The notes: generated by a model not told the origin, from the sequence alone. A stretch of 64,000 nucleotides of DNA from Myxococcales bacterium (GCA_016794365.1 JAEUKB010000069.1:1-64000); one strand, 5' to 3'. Shown: positions 44,800-53,662, counted from the first letter of the stretch. A program made the numbers and translations.

Positions 44800-45039
44800 A
44801 TGCCACTTACCGACGAAAAACAGCCATCAAAACCCCCAAGAATCCACTTGGCGACCGGCGACGGCTCGACGGTCTGCCGTCGGCAAGTTCCAGCCTCTTT
44901 GGTGGGTCAGTACGTCGAGAGCCTGACGATCGCCGATCGTCGTGTGCTGATACGGCGTGCGGTCTATGTCGATTCAATGCTTGTGAAGCGTAACGAGCGT
45001 TGCTCTGTGTGTTTCCGCAGACACGAAAGGATGCTGTAA
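44800..45039 (+). CDS. Small element gene, possible recombination directionality factor
   Basis: ATG 44800 follows agagg; the frame extends upstream but without a comparable site. The 79-residue protein is basic (PLTDEKQPSKPPRIHLATGD, ...SLTIADRRVLIRRAVYVDSM) and ends with C-S-V-C-F-R-R-H, a possible half zinc knuckle. The stop overlaps the next start (taatg), and the integrase is third in the operon. Small basic proteins before integrases are often excisionases, but I recognise no family. Confidence 0.6.
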   Translation: MPLTDEKQPSKPPRIHLATGDGSTVCRRQVPASLVGQYVESLTIADRRVLIRRAVYVDSMLVKRNERCSVCFRRHERML

Positions 45040-45338
45040 TGAGTGATTACCCGACAATGGAGATCACGATCAAACTAGAGTTTACGCCTTGTGAATCGGG
45101 CTTGCAGTATCAAATTACAAGCTCATGCTTTACAAGGGTAAACAACGGAGAGGAGATTAGAGGTAAGTCCGGTCCGTTGCGCGATTTCATGCACAGGGAT
45201 GATGTCAAATCGTGTGCAAAGAGAAACATCGATATTTGGATAAAAGGCAATACACATCATCTGTATTGCTTCGATGTGTCGAACGGCCTACGTGTTTTTA
45301 ATACCGTACTCCGACGAGTCGCAAGAGGTGAGCAATGA
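45039..45338 (+). CDS. Small element gene of unknown function
   Basis: ATG 45039 overlaps the previous stop (taatg), and its own stop overlaps the integrase ATG (atga at 45335-45338), so three genes are translationally linked. The 99-residue protein (MSDYPTMEITIKLEFTPCES) looks beta-rich in the first half, with C-E-S-G, C-F-T-R and C-A-K-R, and ends in a basic helix (LRVFNTVLRRVARGEQ). No family is recognised. Coupling with the integrase suggests a role in maintenance or excision of the element. Confidence 0.65.
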   Translation: MSDYPTMEITIKLEFTPCESGLQYQITSSCFTRVNNGEEIRGKSGPLRDFMHRDDVKSCAKRNIDIWIKGNTHHLYCFDVSNGLRVFNTVLRRVARGEQ

Positions 45339-46546
45339 ACACCATCAATGAGCTATACAGCGCACGACGTAGCAGCTTAAAGCGCAAGCTCTCACGCAAG
45401 AGGCCAGAGACGAAGGACACAGCGCAAACCGACGAACCACAGGAAGCGCCGAAGGTTCTAGGACCGTATCAGAACAAAGACAAGTGGCGTCTAGTTGTTA
45501 AGAGTGGCGATAAGCGCAAGTCGCTGGTATTCGATACATTCGATCAAGCCGAAACAGCCAAAAGCAATCTACTAGCCAGTTTTGACGATTCGGCAAAGCT
45601 GACAGTGGGTGATTTGCTGGCTCAGTTTGTCGAGCATAAGCGACAGCGTGGATGTGTAGATCGTTCACTGCTTCATGTGAAGCATACGATCATGCGCATC
45701 TTTCCCAAGCTCGACAAATCGGCCCATATGTCACCAGAAAAAGCCGAAGCGCTTTATCTGGCGACTGTTGATAAATACGCCGTAGCTTCGCATGCAATCG
45801 CTCTTAGAACGGTTAAGGCGATGTATCGCTTTGCAATCAAAAGGAAGCTTGTCGCCAAGAATCCTTTTGAGGAAGTCCAGTCCATCGGCAGAGCGAACAA
45901 AGGAAAGCTACAGCTTCGGACGGATGAGGCGAAGCGGCTAACGGACTATCTGACAGAACGTGCGGCGCTTGGCGACTGGCGAGCGCTGGCACTCCTTACG
46001 CAGTTGTTTCTCGGCTTGCGCAGCAGCGAAGTGCTCAAGCTCAAGAAGCGCGATCTGGACTGCGACGCAAGCGTGATTGTCGTCGATGGCACGAAGACAA
46101 AGAACGCAAAGCGCCGTCTAGCGCTCGACGCGCCGATCGTGCGTGAGCTTCTGCGACGACATGCCGAAGGAATGAAGCCGGAAGCGCTGCTTTTCTCTCT
46201 CAACGGCTCGACGGTGCTTTCTGCGACGTGTCTGCACAAGGCGCTGACGAAGTATTGCAAGCAAGCCGACTTGCCGACGGTTTGCCCTCATTCGCTGCGC
46301 GGTCTGCATTCCTCGCTTGCGGTGCAAGCTGGGGCAAGCTCGAGCTACGTGGCGCGGGCGCTGGGGCATGGTTCCGACGAAGTGACCAAGCGCCACTACA
46401 TCAGCGAGAGCGCGATGGATTCGGCCCGTTCTGCGCGTGTTTCGGAAGCGCTCGCAGGCGACCTTGACGGCTTGATCGCCCACCTCCTAGCGCTGTCCCC
46501 AGCGCAGCGTGATCAAGTCTGCTCCGCCATCGGCTACCGTCGCTGA
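45335..46546 (+). CDS. Tyrosine recombinase (integrase) of element B
   Basis: The 403-residue protein has a SAM-like core-binding domain (about 90-180: VGDLLAQFVEHKRQRGCVDR) and a catalytic domain with Arg229 (LFLGLRSSEVL), a beta-hairpin Lys in the TKTKNAKRR stretch, His319-x-x-Arg322 (CPHSLRGLHSS), His345 (LGHGSDEV) and the nucleophile Tyr355 (KRHYIS). All catalytic residues are present, so it should be active. In place of the common H-x-L-R-H-T it has H-S-L-R-G-L-H. It lies next to the right end, as integrases usually do. It should recombine the 10-bp sites at 39591 and 46631, which makes a conserved kinase motif its target (inference from position). Confidence 0.93.
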   Translation: MNTINELYSARRSSLKRKLSRKRPETKDTAQTDEPQEAPKVLGPYQNKDKWRLVVKSGDKRKSLVFDTFDQAETAKSNLLASFDDSAKLTVGDLLAQFVEHKRQRGCVDRSLLHVKHTIMRIFPKLDKSAHMSPEKAEALYLATVDKYAVASHAIALRTVKAMYRFAIKRKLVAKNPFEEVQSIGRANKGKLQLRTDEAKRLTDYLTERAALGDWRALALLTQLFLGLRSSEVLKLKKRDLDCDASVIVVDGTKTKNAKRRLALDAPIVRELLRRHAEGMKPEALLFSLNGSTVLSATCLHKALTKYCKQADLPTVCPHSLRGLHSSLAVQAGASSSYVARALGHGSDEVTKRHYISESAMDSARSARVSEALAGDLDGLIAHLLALSPAQRDQVCSAIGYRR

Positions 46547-46630
46547 CCTACCTACAGACAGCCGTTCCCTAGCGATTCCTCGCGATCAAGATCCCCAGCA
46601 ATTACCGTCAGTTAAATCACTGAAAAAGTC

Positions 46631-46640
46631 CGCGATGAAC
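46631..46640. repeat. Attachment site of element B, right copy
   Basis: CGCGATGAAC, identical to 39591-39600. The kinase piece continues directly to the right (minus strand: ALQYAHDQGI then V-H-R). The left flank is element sequence, reading G-L-F-Q-stop after V-H-R. Confidence 0.85.
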
Positions 46641-46802
46641 AATTCCCTGGTCGTGGGCGTATTGGAGAGCGCGGAGTAAGCCCATGAAGATTTCGAGTCG
46701 AACTTCGACGGGATAGCGCGAGTGGTAATACGGATCTCCGTCGGCGAGCTTTTGGATGATGTGCTCCAGCGTCTCGCCATCGACATACTTCATGACGAAG
46801 TA
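46641..46802 (-). pseudogene. Interrupted Ser/Thr kinase, middle piece
   Basis: Exactly 54 codons on the minus strand: YFVMKYVDGETLEHIIQKLA, then DGDPYYHSRYPVEVRLEIFM and GLLRALQYAHDQGI. This is the hinge and the helices before the catalytic loop of a Hanks kinase. It follows on from the N-terminal piece (ends KGNY then Y-F-V-M-K) and precedes the C-terminal piece (V-H-R-D). Both joins keep the frame. The small exon-like piece is left between two elements that entered the same gene at different codons. By itself it codes for nothing functional. Confidence 0.93.
46786..46802. repeat. Attachment site of element A, left copy
   Basis: TACTTCATGACGAAGTA, identical to 63335-63351. It has 6-bp inverted arms (TACTTC/GAAGTA) around ATGAC, the layout of a tyrosine-recombinase core. 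On the minus strand it encodes Y-F-V-M-K of the kinase. Confidence 0.88.
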
Positions 46803-46952
46803 ATATTCACTACTGAAAAACCATTTGATAATCACGACTTCTGATGTGATGCGCGCTGGCACACCGGGCGGTTGTTCTCGTTCTCGACGGGCACAGCTTG
46901 TCGATCGAAGGCACACAAGCGGCACGCAAGGGACACGCGGATTCGCCGCTGG

Positions 46953-47915
46953 TCAGACTTCCGCGCTGGCAGCCAGGAGCTGGGCGCGCAGCCAGCTGTG
47001 TCCGGGATCGTCTTGTTGCAGACCGTGCCAGTAGGCCCAGATCGCGAATCCGGGAATGTCCAGAGGCGGTTTGACGATGCGCAGAGGGAATGCTCCGCTC
47101 ATGAGCTTGGCGACTCGCTCTGCAATCGTGAGGATCAAGTCACTCTGCGCAACCACCAGCGGTGCGACCATGTAGTGCGCGACCCGCAGCGCAATGTGTC
47201 GTCTGAGTCCTCTTTTTTCGAGCTGCGGATCCACCCAGGTCGGTCCCGAGCCCATCGGAGAAATCAAGACATGCGATAGCGCTGTGAACTTCTCAACGGT
47301 CAGACAGCTATCTACGTCTGGATGCTGCGCACGGAGCAGACAGACAAAGCGCTCCTCGAACAGCTTGCGCGACATGATGTCGGGACGATCGATGGGAATC
47401 GCTCCCAAAATCAAGTCCAGCTCTCCCGAAGCGAGCGCCTGCGAACAGCCTGCTGTCACCATCCGCGTGCTGATCGTGACCGACGGTGCGCTGCGCTGAA
47501 CTTGGGCCATCAACTTGGGCAGCAGCACCACTTGGGAATAGTCCGCAGAGGCAATCGTGAAGTGTCGCTGTGAAGTCGCGGGATCGAAACGCGGACGAAT
47601 GCGAATGGCTTCCTGAAGATCTTGCAGCGCCTGTTTCAGGAGCGGAGCCATCTCCAGTGCGAGAGGAGTCGGAGCCATCCCGGTCGAGGATTTGAGGAAC
47701 AGCGGCTCATCAAACTGATCACGCAGGCGACGAAGAATGTGACTCATTGCGGACTGCGTGATGCCCATTTTTTTCGCCGCACGGGTGACACTTCGCTCTG
47801 TGAGCAAGACATCAAGCGCCACCAACAAGTTCAGATCCATCGCACTCAACGAAGCAGGGGACGGAGTCCGTGCCTTCTGAGCGTTTGGGATATGCGGCTT
47901 CTTCATGCTCGGCAT
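46953..47915 (-). CDS. LysR-family transcriptional regulator
   Basis: The 320-residue protein has the LysR winged helix near the N-terminus (LNLLVALDVLLTERSVTRAA, KKMGITQSAMSHILRRLRDQ, FDEPLFLKSSTGMAPTPLAL) and a periplasmic-binding-like effector domain (about 110-310: FTIASADYSQVVLLPKLMAQ, GELDLILGAIP). A basic leader of about 25 residues precedes the usual start, so ATG 47906 is also possible. It is divergent from the lipoprotein gene at 47989 with 73 bp between, the classical arrangement in which a LysR protein controls its neighbour. Effector unknown. Confidence 0.9.
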   Translation of the reverse strand: MPSMKKPHIPNAQKARTPSPASLSAMDLNLLVALDVLLTERSVTRAAKKMGITQSAMSHILRRLRDQFDEPLFLKSSTGMAPTPLALEMAPLLKQALQDLQEAIRIRPRFDPATSQRHFTIASADYSQVVLLPKLMAQVQRSAPSVTISTRMVTAGCSQALASGELDLILGAIPIDRPDIMSRKLFEERFVCLLRAQHPDVDSCLTVEKFTALSHVLISPMGSGPTWVDPQLEKRGLRRHIALRVAHYMVAPLVVAQSDLILTIAERVAKLMSGAFPLRIVKPPLDIPGFAIWAYWHGLQQDDPGHSWLRAQLLAASAEV

Positions 47916-47988
47916 GAGGAACCTTCAGTGTACCAAATGAACGAGCGACCCGATACTCGCTCATGACCCCCTTCAAAAGGAGACTCCC

Positions 47989-48576
47989 ATGAAGACACTG
48001 TTCACTCGTGTTTTTTCTGCTGTCTGTACGCTCGCGGTGAGCGCAAGTCTGGCCGGTTGTGGAACGACCTTCAATCAACAGCTCAGCGGTCACTGGAAGA
48101 GCAGCTCATGCGAGCCAGCAGGAAACGGAATCTTCCTGAAGCGAGATTTCACACTGACGGAATCGACGTGGAACCTGACGGTCACGATCTACAACGACGC
48201 CGCGTGTACAGTGCAGTTCCTGGGTGCCAACGTAGGTGGAAACTATCAGGTGAAACAGGCTTCACAGAGTGTCTCAGGCGCAACGGAAGTGGACTATCAG
48301 TTTTCCACGCGCACGGTCACTCCGCTGTCCTCTGCTGCGGCCAGTACGCTCCAGAGCGGAATGTGCGGAACGGGTCCGTGGTCTGTGGGCAAAGTCACCG
48401 ACATTGGAGCCACCGGCTGCGCAGCGCTGGGATTCCCATCGAATGCGACGTGCCCGACGGAACTTGATCTGAATCAGATCAACGGAGACAGCCTGTTCTT
48501 TGGCGATCGCTCTGCGGATCTTTGCAAAGCACGGCCCGGAAAGCTGGGCGCGTATCCGGTCTCGCGCGTTCCGTAG
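47989..48576 (+). CDS. Small lipoprotein of unknown function
   Basis: The 195-residue protein starts after aaaaggagac and has a signal ending in lipobox LAGC (VCTLAVSASLAGC). The mature part has a lipocalin- or META-like beta pattern: SGHWKSSSCEPAGNGIFLKR, ESTWNLTVTIYNDAACTVQF, GNYQVKQASQSVSGATEVDY. Cysteines at C-E-P, A-C-T, M-C-G, G-C-A, T-C-P and D-L-C could form disulfides. It is divergent from a LysR gene and probably under its control. The resemblance to APCDD1/lipocalin-like proteins is only a hint. Confidence 0.78.
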   Translation: MKTLFTRVFSAVCTLAVSASLAGCGTTFNQQLSGHWKSSSCEPAGNGIFLKRDFTLTESTWNLTVTIYNDAACTVQFLGANVGGNYQVKQASQSVSGATEVDYQFSTRTVTPLSSAAASTLQSGMCGTGPWSVGKVTDIGATGCAALGFPSNATCPTELDLNQINGDSLFFGDRSADLCKARPGKLGAYPVSRVP

Positions 48577-48681
48577 TGAGGCAGTCACCCTCTGTCATGA
48601 GATGATGAGGGTGCTGTCTGCGGACTCGTTGACGCGACGAGAATCCAAGGGCGCGGAGGGCTTGCGAAAGGAGGTTCGTTG

Positions 48682-51090
48682 GTGAAGGAATACAGCACGA
48701 CGGACGATTTGTATCAGACCCTTGATACACCCCATCGAGAGCCAGATAGTCCTTTGTGGAGTGAGTCTCCAAGTCGGCAGGCGTCTCTGCTCGCTCGTCG
48801 CTACGAGATCAAAGGTCTGCTTGGGACTGGGGGCGCTGGCAGTGTGTTTCGCGCCCGCGACTTGGTGCTGGGGGAAGACGTCGCGCTGAAGGTGCCAAAG
48901 CGCGTTCATCCCCAGCTGACCGAAGCAATCGAAGACCTCCGCAATGAAGTCAGGCTGGCCCGCCGAGTCACCCATCGCTCCATCGCTCGTGTCTATGATC
49001 TGGTCGAACATGACGGCGTCTATTTCCTGACGATGGAGTGTATCGATGGAATGTCCTTGGCCAAGCGACTCCGGCGAGGAAAGAGCAGACAAGACATCCT
49101 ACCGCTTCATGAAGTCATCACGCTGGCATCCCAAATTGCCGAAGGACTCTACGCCGCCCACTGTGCCGACGTGGTTCACTGCGATTTGAAGCCGGAAAAC
49201 ATCATGCTGTCGCGGTCGGGGCGGACGGTGATCATGGACTTTGGGATCTCGCGTACCCGACAGAGCAATCGACCCGAGGGACAAGTCAGCGGAACACCAG
49301 CGTATATGTCTCCTGAGCAGTTCAACTCGGTGCCGATTGATGGTCGCTCGGATCTGTTTTCCCTGGGTGTGATGATGTTCGAGATGCTCAGCGGCAAGCT
49401 TCCCTTCGATGGGGACACACCGATGATGATGGCGCTCGCTCGGCAACATCATGATGCACCGCTGCTGTCGCTGCTGCGCCCCGATCTCCCCACCGAGATG
49501 ATTCAGCTTGTCGCACGCTGCATGGCACGACATCCCAAGGATCGATTCACCACTGCGGAAGAGCTGCGGCGCGCACTGCTCAGCGTGCCACTGACGGTTG
49601 ATCAGCAGTCCTTTGTGCCGCCCCAAACGCTACAGTCTGATCCCGATGCGACCCTGATTGCACGCAAGGAACACCGTCTGTGTACGGTGGCGATCTGGCG
49701 ACTTCAAAACCAGGGACAAGAGGCGCAGTCCTATCTCTCCGAAACGCTGGCTGATTCCCTTTCGGATGCGATCGGTGAAGTGCGTGATGTGCGGGTGCTC
49801 CCTCGCGCTGCAATGGAAAGACAGAAGCTCTCTGCGGTTCCGTTGGAAGCAGCGAAAAAGCTCGGTGCGCATGCCTTCCTATATGGCACCTACGCGCTGC
49901 AAGGTCAGCACTTGTCAGTGACGCTCAAGCTGCTCGCGGTTGACAGCGGATTTCAGCTTTGGACGCAGCGCTGGGAGATTCCGTTTGGGCAAGCCATCCA
50001 GCTTTGCCAGCAGGCCGCGCACTGTATTGCCACAGCGCTGATGACGGAAGTATCGGCTCGACAAAGTGAGAGCATCCTCGATCCAGAAACGCTCAGTCTG
50101 TACCTCAAAGCACGTCAGCTTTATACCGGCAACGATCCGGCATTTTTTCATCGCAGCGTCGAGCTGTTGGAACAAGCACTTGCGCGTCAGCCCGACAGTC
50201 CGCTGCTGCGAGTGGGCTACGCCAAGGCATGTGCGCGAGCGTGGTATTGGGGTCATGAAGAAGATCGCATCAAAGCGATTTCTGCGGCGGAACGCGCGGT
50301 GGAAATGGCACCGCATCAGGGGGCGTCCTATGCCGCGCTCGCTGCGACACGACATGGCACAGGCGATCTACCTGGGGCTGTACGTGCGCTGCGAAAGGGA
50401 CTCCTGATCGCGCCACAGCTTGCCGATTTGCATGAGCTGCTGGGACGGATTCTGTGCGAGTGCGGGCCTCTGTCCGAAGCGGTTGCGCACCTAGAGTGGG
50501 CGATGCTGCTCGATCCCTTGAACATTCGACCGCGAATCGATCTGATCCGTGCGTTTGCGCTAACCGGAGCGTGGAAACAGGTCGAAACGCTGTCAAACTA
50601 CGAGGTCCATGATCCGCGCGAGATGCCGATTCTGTGGTTGATCCGAGGCCGGATGGCACTGTGGAGAAAAGATCCAGCGTGGGCCCGACACCTGCTCTCC
50701 CTTCCTGGGGATGATTCCTTTTTCTGTGTCCGTGCGCGACGGCTGATGCAGCGAGTGGCTGACCCAGCGACATCCCCACCGCTGAGCAGCGAAGAGATCG
50801 TCCTGTACTATGGCACGCACAAAGGCGCGAATTCCCGTCGGAGATCAACCCTGAATCAAGGGAAAGCGGAGCTTTATTGCTTTGAAAACATGGCAGAGCA
50901 AGCACTCGGCGCACTCAAAGAGTGTGTGGCGGACGGGTTGTATGATCTCGTGTGGCTTGATGGCTGTCCGCTGCTGTCGGTCCTGCGCGCAAGTCCAGCG
51001 CTTGATTCGCTCCGCGCGCAGGTGGCAGAGCAAGCAGAGCGGATTCACGCAGCGATGGATGCGACCGTACTGTCTTCCGCTTGGCACTAG
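48682..51090 (+). CDS. Soluble Ser/Thr kinase with HCD catalytic loop, TolB/FlgO-like and TPR domains
   Basis: GTG 48682 lies 7 bases after gaaaggagg; a TTG three bases earlier is too close. The 802-residue protein has GTGGAG (48-53), Lys70 in ALKV, HCD (166-168) in VVHCDLKPEN, DFG (186-188) and S-P-E-Q. The usual Arg of HRD is Cys, which puts it among non-RD kinases that do not need activation-loop phosphorylation. About residues 330-450 are a CadC/TolB-N-like domain (VAIWRLQNQGQEAQSYLSET, LADSLSDAIGEVRDVRVLP). TPR-like helices fill the rest (SPLLRVGYAKACARAWYWGH, HEDRIKAISAAERAVEMAP-type). No membrane segment is seen. The pattern of kinase plus sensor-like C-terminus is common in myxobacteria. 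Confidence 0.88.
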   Translation: MKEYSTTDDLYQTLDTPHREPDSPLWSESPSRQASLLARRYEIKGLLGTGGAGSVFRARDLVLGEDVALKVPKRVHPQLTEAIEDLRNEVRLARRVTHRSIARVYDLVEHDGVYFLTMECIDGMSLAKRLRRGKSRQDILPLHEVITLASQIAEGLYAAHCADVVHCDLKPENIMLSRSGRTVIMDFGISRTRQSNRPEGQVSGTPAYMSPEQFNSVPIDGRSDLFSLGVMMFEMLSGKLPFDGDTPMMMALARQHHDAPLLSLLRPDLPTEMIQLVARCMARHPKDRFTTAEELRRALLSVPLTVDQQSFVPPQTLQSDPDATLIARKEHRLCTVAIWRLQNQGQEAQSYLSETLADSLSDAIGEVRDVRVLPRAAMERQKLSAVPLEAAKKLGAHAFLYGTYALQGQHLSVTLKLLAVDSGFQLWTQRWEIPFGQAIQLCQQAAHCIATALMTEVSARQSESILDPETLSLYLKARQLYTGNDPAFFHRSVELLEQALARQPDSPLLRVGYAKACARAWYWGHEEDRIKAISAAERAVEMAPHQGASYAALAATRHGTGDLPGAVRALRKGLLIAPQLADLHELLGRILCECGPLSEAVAHLEWAMLLDPLNIRPRIDLIRAFALTGAWKQVETLSNYEVHDPREMPILWLIRGRMALWRKDPAWARHLLSLPGDDSFFCVRARRLMQRVADPATSPPLSSEEIVLYYGTHKGANSRRRSTLNQGKAELYCFENMAEQALGALKECVADGLYDLVWLDGCPLLSVLRASPALDSLRAQVAEQAERIHAAMDATVLSSAWH

Positions 51091-51312
51091 GTCACACACG
51101 CATTCCCCCTTTTCGCGCAGGATGGATCAAACAGAGAAGCAGAATGCTCCGTTCTCATCATCCCGATCATGAACAAACTTCATGCCCAGGCCGCGTCATC
51201 CTCGTCGAAGATCGCTAAAGGAATGGCGGGCAACTGGAACTCCCGCATGGCTCCGTTTGCCTCGTTGTATCGATGCGGAAGCCTTGGTGACGCACATAAG
51301 AAGGAGAGAAGG

Positions 51313-52323
51313 ATGAAGAGAACCCAACAGCTCATAGGAATCGGTGCATGGATGATTGCGACCGCGCTGCTGACAGGTCAGGCCTGCGACACACAATCAC
51401 AAAATCCCACGCCGACTCCCGACCTTGCGGTAGCCCCGGACCTCGCTACTCCTCCCGCAGATCTCGCGGTGTCACGGATCAACAAAGTCACCGGCGGATT
51501 CGAGCAGCCCGAGAGCATCTTCTGGGATTCCGCAAGCAGTGCTTGGTATGTGTCGAATATCTCGTTGGGAGCGGGCGCACAGCTTGGGACCAAGGACAAC
51601 AAGGGATGGATCACGCGCATCTCTGCGGACCTCAAGACCGTGGATCACAACTGGTTGGGCGCAAACAACAAGCTGAGCACCCCAGCAGGAATCCGCATCA
51701 GTGCTGGAACGCTGTACGTTGCGGACATTGATCAGCTGGTGGCAGTCAGCGTGACCAATCCAACGGCAGCACCCGTTCGTAGTGCAGCGGTTCCGAAAGC
51801 AGGAACAGCGCCAGCCATCCTGCTCAACGATGTTGTCGTGGATGGAACTTCTGTCCTGGTCACCGATACGTTTGGGAGTCGTCTGATTAAGTTTGCCACG
51901 CCCAATGTGGCCAACAACACGGGTGCGGTGTTCGGTACGATGACGAACTTCAAGTTCCCAAACGGTCTGTTTCTCGACGGGACGAACCTGATCTTGGTGG
52001 AAACAGAGGACTTCTCGATGCCCAATCTCCAGGGCAAGATCTACAAGATGCCTGTCGCAACGGGGGCCAATCCTACCCAGCTTGGGACATTCACTGGCAA
52101 GTTTGATGGCATTGAAAAAGACGGTACCGATTACCTGATCTCGGACAATCCTTCTGCGACGGTGTATCGCGTCAACAGCACGACCGGGGCGCAGACCAAG
52201 CTCTACGACTTCAAAGTCGATGGAGCGATGGTTGCCGCAGACATCGGATACGATCCCGTCATGCGTCGCATCGGTGTTCCGGATCTGAATGGGAACACGA
52301 TCTATTTCTACGATCTGCCGTAG
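51313..52323 (+). CDS. SMP-30/gluconolactonase-like propeller lipoprotein
   Basis: ATG 51313 follows aaggagagaagg; earlier starts in the frame lack a signal. The 336-residue protein has a lipoprotein signal (WMIATALLTGQAC), a linker with repeated P-D-L-A and a six-bladed-propeller-like body: GGFEQPESIFWDSASSAWYV, GIRISAGTLYVADIDQLVAV, LNDVVVDGTSVLVTDTFGSR, FPNGLFLDGTNLILVETED and VYRVNSTTGAQ. The strand pattern and the G-I-x-x-D motifs fit SMP-30/gluconolactonase/NHL propellers. It is probably displayed in the periplasm or outer membrane. Neighbours are a kinase and a small monooxygenase. Substrate unknown. Confidence 0.82.
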   Translation: MKRTQQLIGIGAWMIATALLTGQACDTQSQNPTPTPDLAVAPDLATPPADLAVSRINKVTGGFEQPESIFWDSASSAWYVSNISLGAGAQLGTKDNKGWITRISADLKTVDHNWLGANNKLSTPAGIRISAGTLYVADIDQLVAVSVTNPTAAPVRSAAVPKAGTAPAILLNDVVVDGTSVLVTDTFGSRLIKFATPNVANNTGAVFGTMTNFKFPNGLFLDGTNLILVETEDFSMPNLQGKIYKMPVATGANPTQLGTFTGKFDGIEKDGTDYLISDNPSATVYRVNSTTGAQTKLYDFKVDGAMVAADIGYDPVMRRIGVPDLNGNTIYFYDLP

Positions 52324-52339
52324 TCCAAGCTCGCAATCG

Positions 52340-52633
52340 TCATTCGTCTACACTGATGTGCGCAGGCAGACGGATGCTCGTTCGATCGATCATCGGAAGC
52401 GCTGCTGCCTGCCATTGCTTCACATGCTCTGTCTGTATGTGTGCGTCAAAATCCGCGCGGCTCCGGTAGGCTTCGTAGAACACGATCTCATCGGGCTGCT
52501 GTACAGAACGGAGCAAGTCGAAGAACAGACATCCGGGCTCTGCTCTTGTGGGTGCAATCGTCGCACGACTTAGCTCCAAGAGCTCGAGTCCTCGTCCTGG
52601 CAGTGCCTTCATGATGATGGTGATTGCGTACAT
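52340..52633 (-). CDS. Antibiotic-biosynthesis-monooxygenase (ABM) domain protein
   Basis: ATG 52633 gives a 97-residue ABM/dimeric alpha-beta barrel protein: YAITIIMKALPGRGLELLEL, EPGCLFFDLLRSVQQPDEIV, FYEAYRSRADFDAHIQTEHV. The motifs C-L-x-F-D/Y-x-L and F-Y-E-x-Y/W-x-x-x-x-x-x-x-x-H are typical. Small ABM proteins include quinol and heme monooxygenases and quorum-signal degraders; the sequence does not say which. It is convergent with the propeller lipoprotein (16 bp between stops). Confidence 0.85.
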   Translation of the reverse strand: MYAITIIMKALPGRGLELLELSRATIAPTRAEPGCLFFDLLRSVQQPDEIVFYEAYRSRADFDAHIQTEHVKQWQAAALPMIDRTSIRLPAHISVDE

Positions 52634-52768
52634 GGATCTAGCTGGCCTCTGTCTATTTTGCTTCATCTTCGCACAAACAGATGGGTCCAGTCAGCCAGAC
52701 CACTGACGCGCTTTTTTGTATCAGCACTTGGCAGACAGGTCGCAACAGCGATGGGATGGCTGGGACGC

Positions 52769-53662
52769 TCAGCGCAGGTGCTTGCTCAGGCTGAGATCGA
52801 TGTGGCTGCGGATCGCACGGAGCAGGCTCTGTAGCTCTTTCTGTTGCAGTCCGAGCTGCTTGCTGAGCTGCTGATAGACGTAGCGTGCGAGGTCTTCACG
52901 CGCACGCTCAATCCAGCGAGCCACCGTCGCGCGATGAACGTGATGAATCAGCGCAAGATCATCAATCCGCAGTCCATCAAACAGATGACGACGCAGCAGA
53001 TTGCGCTGACGCACGCTGAGACTGCGCAGTGCATCAGCAAACGCCGTTTCAAACAGTGGACCATACTGCGTCTTCAGATACTGCGCTTCCAGATCGAACG
53101 TTCCCGGCTGCACTGCGAGTGCTTGATCATCTTCTTGGAGTTGCGGAACACTCGCGAGTGCATGACGAACTGCCACCGCGCGCAGCCATCCTTGCAGGGC
53201 TCCTTTTCCGCGATAGCTGGCAATGCGTGGCTTGCGATCATCGGCCACAAACAGATGCGGAATCAGCTCTCCCAACACTTCATATCGTCGCTGTGGATCG
53301 ATTCCAAGGCGAGCCAGCGCGCGATCAAGCATCGGAAACGTGGTCGATTGAAGCTGCGCGATCGCGCGATCATTTCCATCTGCACACGCACAGCACAAAA
53401 ACAGATCCGAGGTATGAAGCTGCTCTAGGCGCTGCATCAGATCAGGAAACGGAATCACAGAAGGAGAAGGAATCACGCGCTCCGCCACGTAGGACAGGAA
53501 GCGATCATCGGCAAGAGCAATGCTGGGCCACGCTGCGTGCGCCGCTTGCAAGATGCGATGCAGGACTGCGTTTAGCTGCGCGTGATCTTGCGCGCTGTAC
53601 GCAAGTTCTGTCTGAGAAGCGACTGTGAGCGCGTTCAAAAAAGGGGTCGCAACGTCCATCAT
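52769..53662 (-). CDS. Sigma-70-family factor of the Myxococcus type, coupled to a kinase
   Basis: The start codon overlaps the stop of the upstream kinase (atga at 53659-53662). The 297-residue protein ends in a region-4-like helix-turn-helix (RSLSVRQRNLLRRHLFDGLR, IDDLALIHHVHRATVARWIE, RAREDLARYVYQQL). A region-2-like part lies around HLFVADDRKPRIASYRGKGA and LQGWLRAVAVRHAL. The sequence is like the Myxococcus-type sigma family (TIGR03001) that tends to lie next to kinases with TPR repeats. No promoter motif is assigned. Coupling suggests that the kinase protein acts on this factor. Confidence 0.85.
   Translation of the reverse strand: MMDVATPFLNALTVASQTELAYSAQDHAQLNAVLHRILQAAHAAWPSIALADDRFLSYVAERVIPSPSVIPFPDLMQRLEQLHTSDLFLCCACADGNDRAIAQLQSTTFPMLDRALARLGIDPQRRYEVLGELIPHLFVADDRKPRIASYRGKGALQGWLRAVAVRHALASVPQLQEDDQALAVQPGTFDLEAQYLKTQYGPLFETAFADALRSLSVRQRNLLRRHLFDGLRIDDLALIHHVHRATVARWIERAREDLARYVYQQLSKQLGLQQKELQSLLRAIRSHIDLSLSKHLR

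Larger units (their letters stand above)
39601..46640. mobile_element. Integrative element B, inserted in kinase HRD codons
   Basis: A 7040-bp insert bounded by the 10-bp direct repeat. A tyrosine recombinase gene lies at its right end (stop 94 bp from the boundary). Genes: kinase, unknown 382-residue protein, degenerate gene pair, XRE repressor, two small genes and integrase. No structural phage genes, relaxase or transposase were seen, so it is a small genomic island or satellite rather than a full prophage or ICE. Boundaries are inferred from repeat position and restoration of the target frame. Confidence 0.88.

Noticed and set aside
39601..46640. Element B as an insertion sequence or transposon
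   Set aside because: No transposase or terminal inverted repeats; a tyrosine recombinase and a 10-bp core repeat fit site-specific integration.
46617..46925. A separate short gene of 102 codons
   Set aside because: Only the central 54 codons are kinase-like; both ends are element sequence, so it is a leftover piece of the interrupted kinase.
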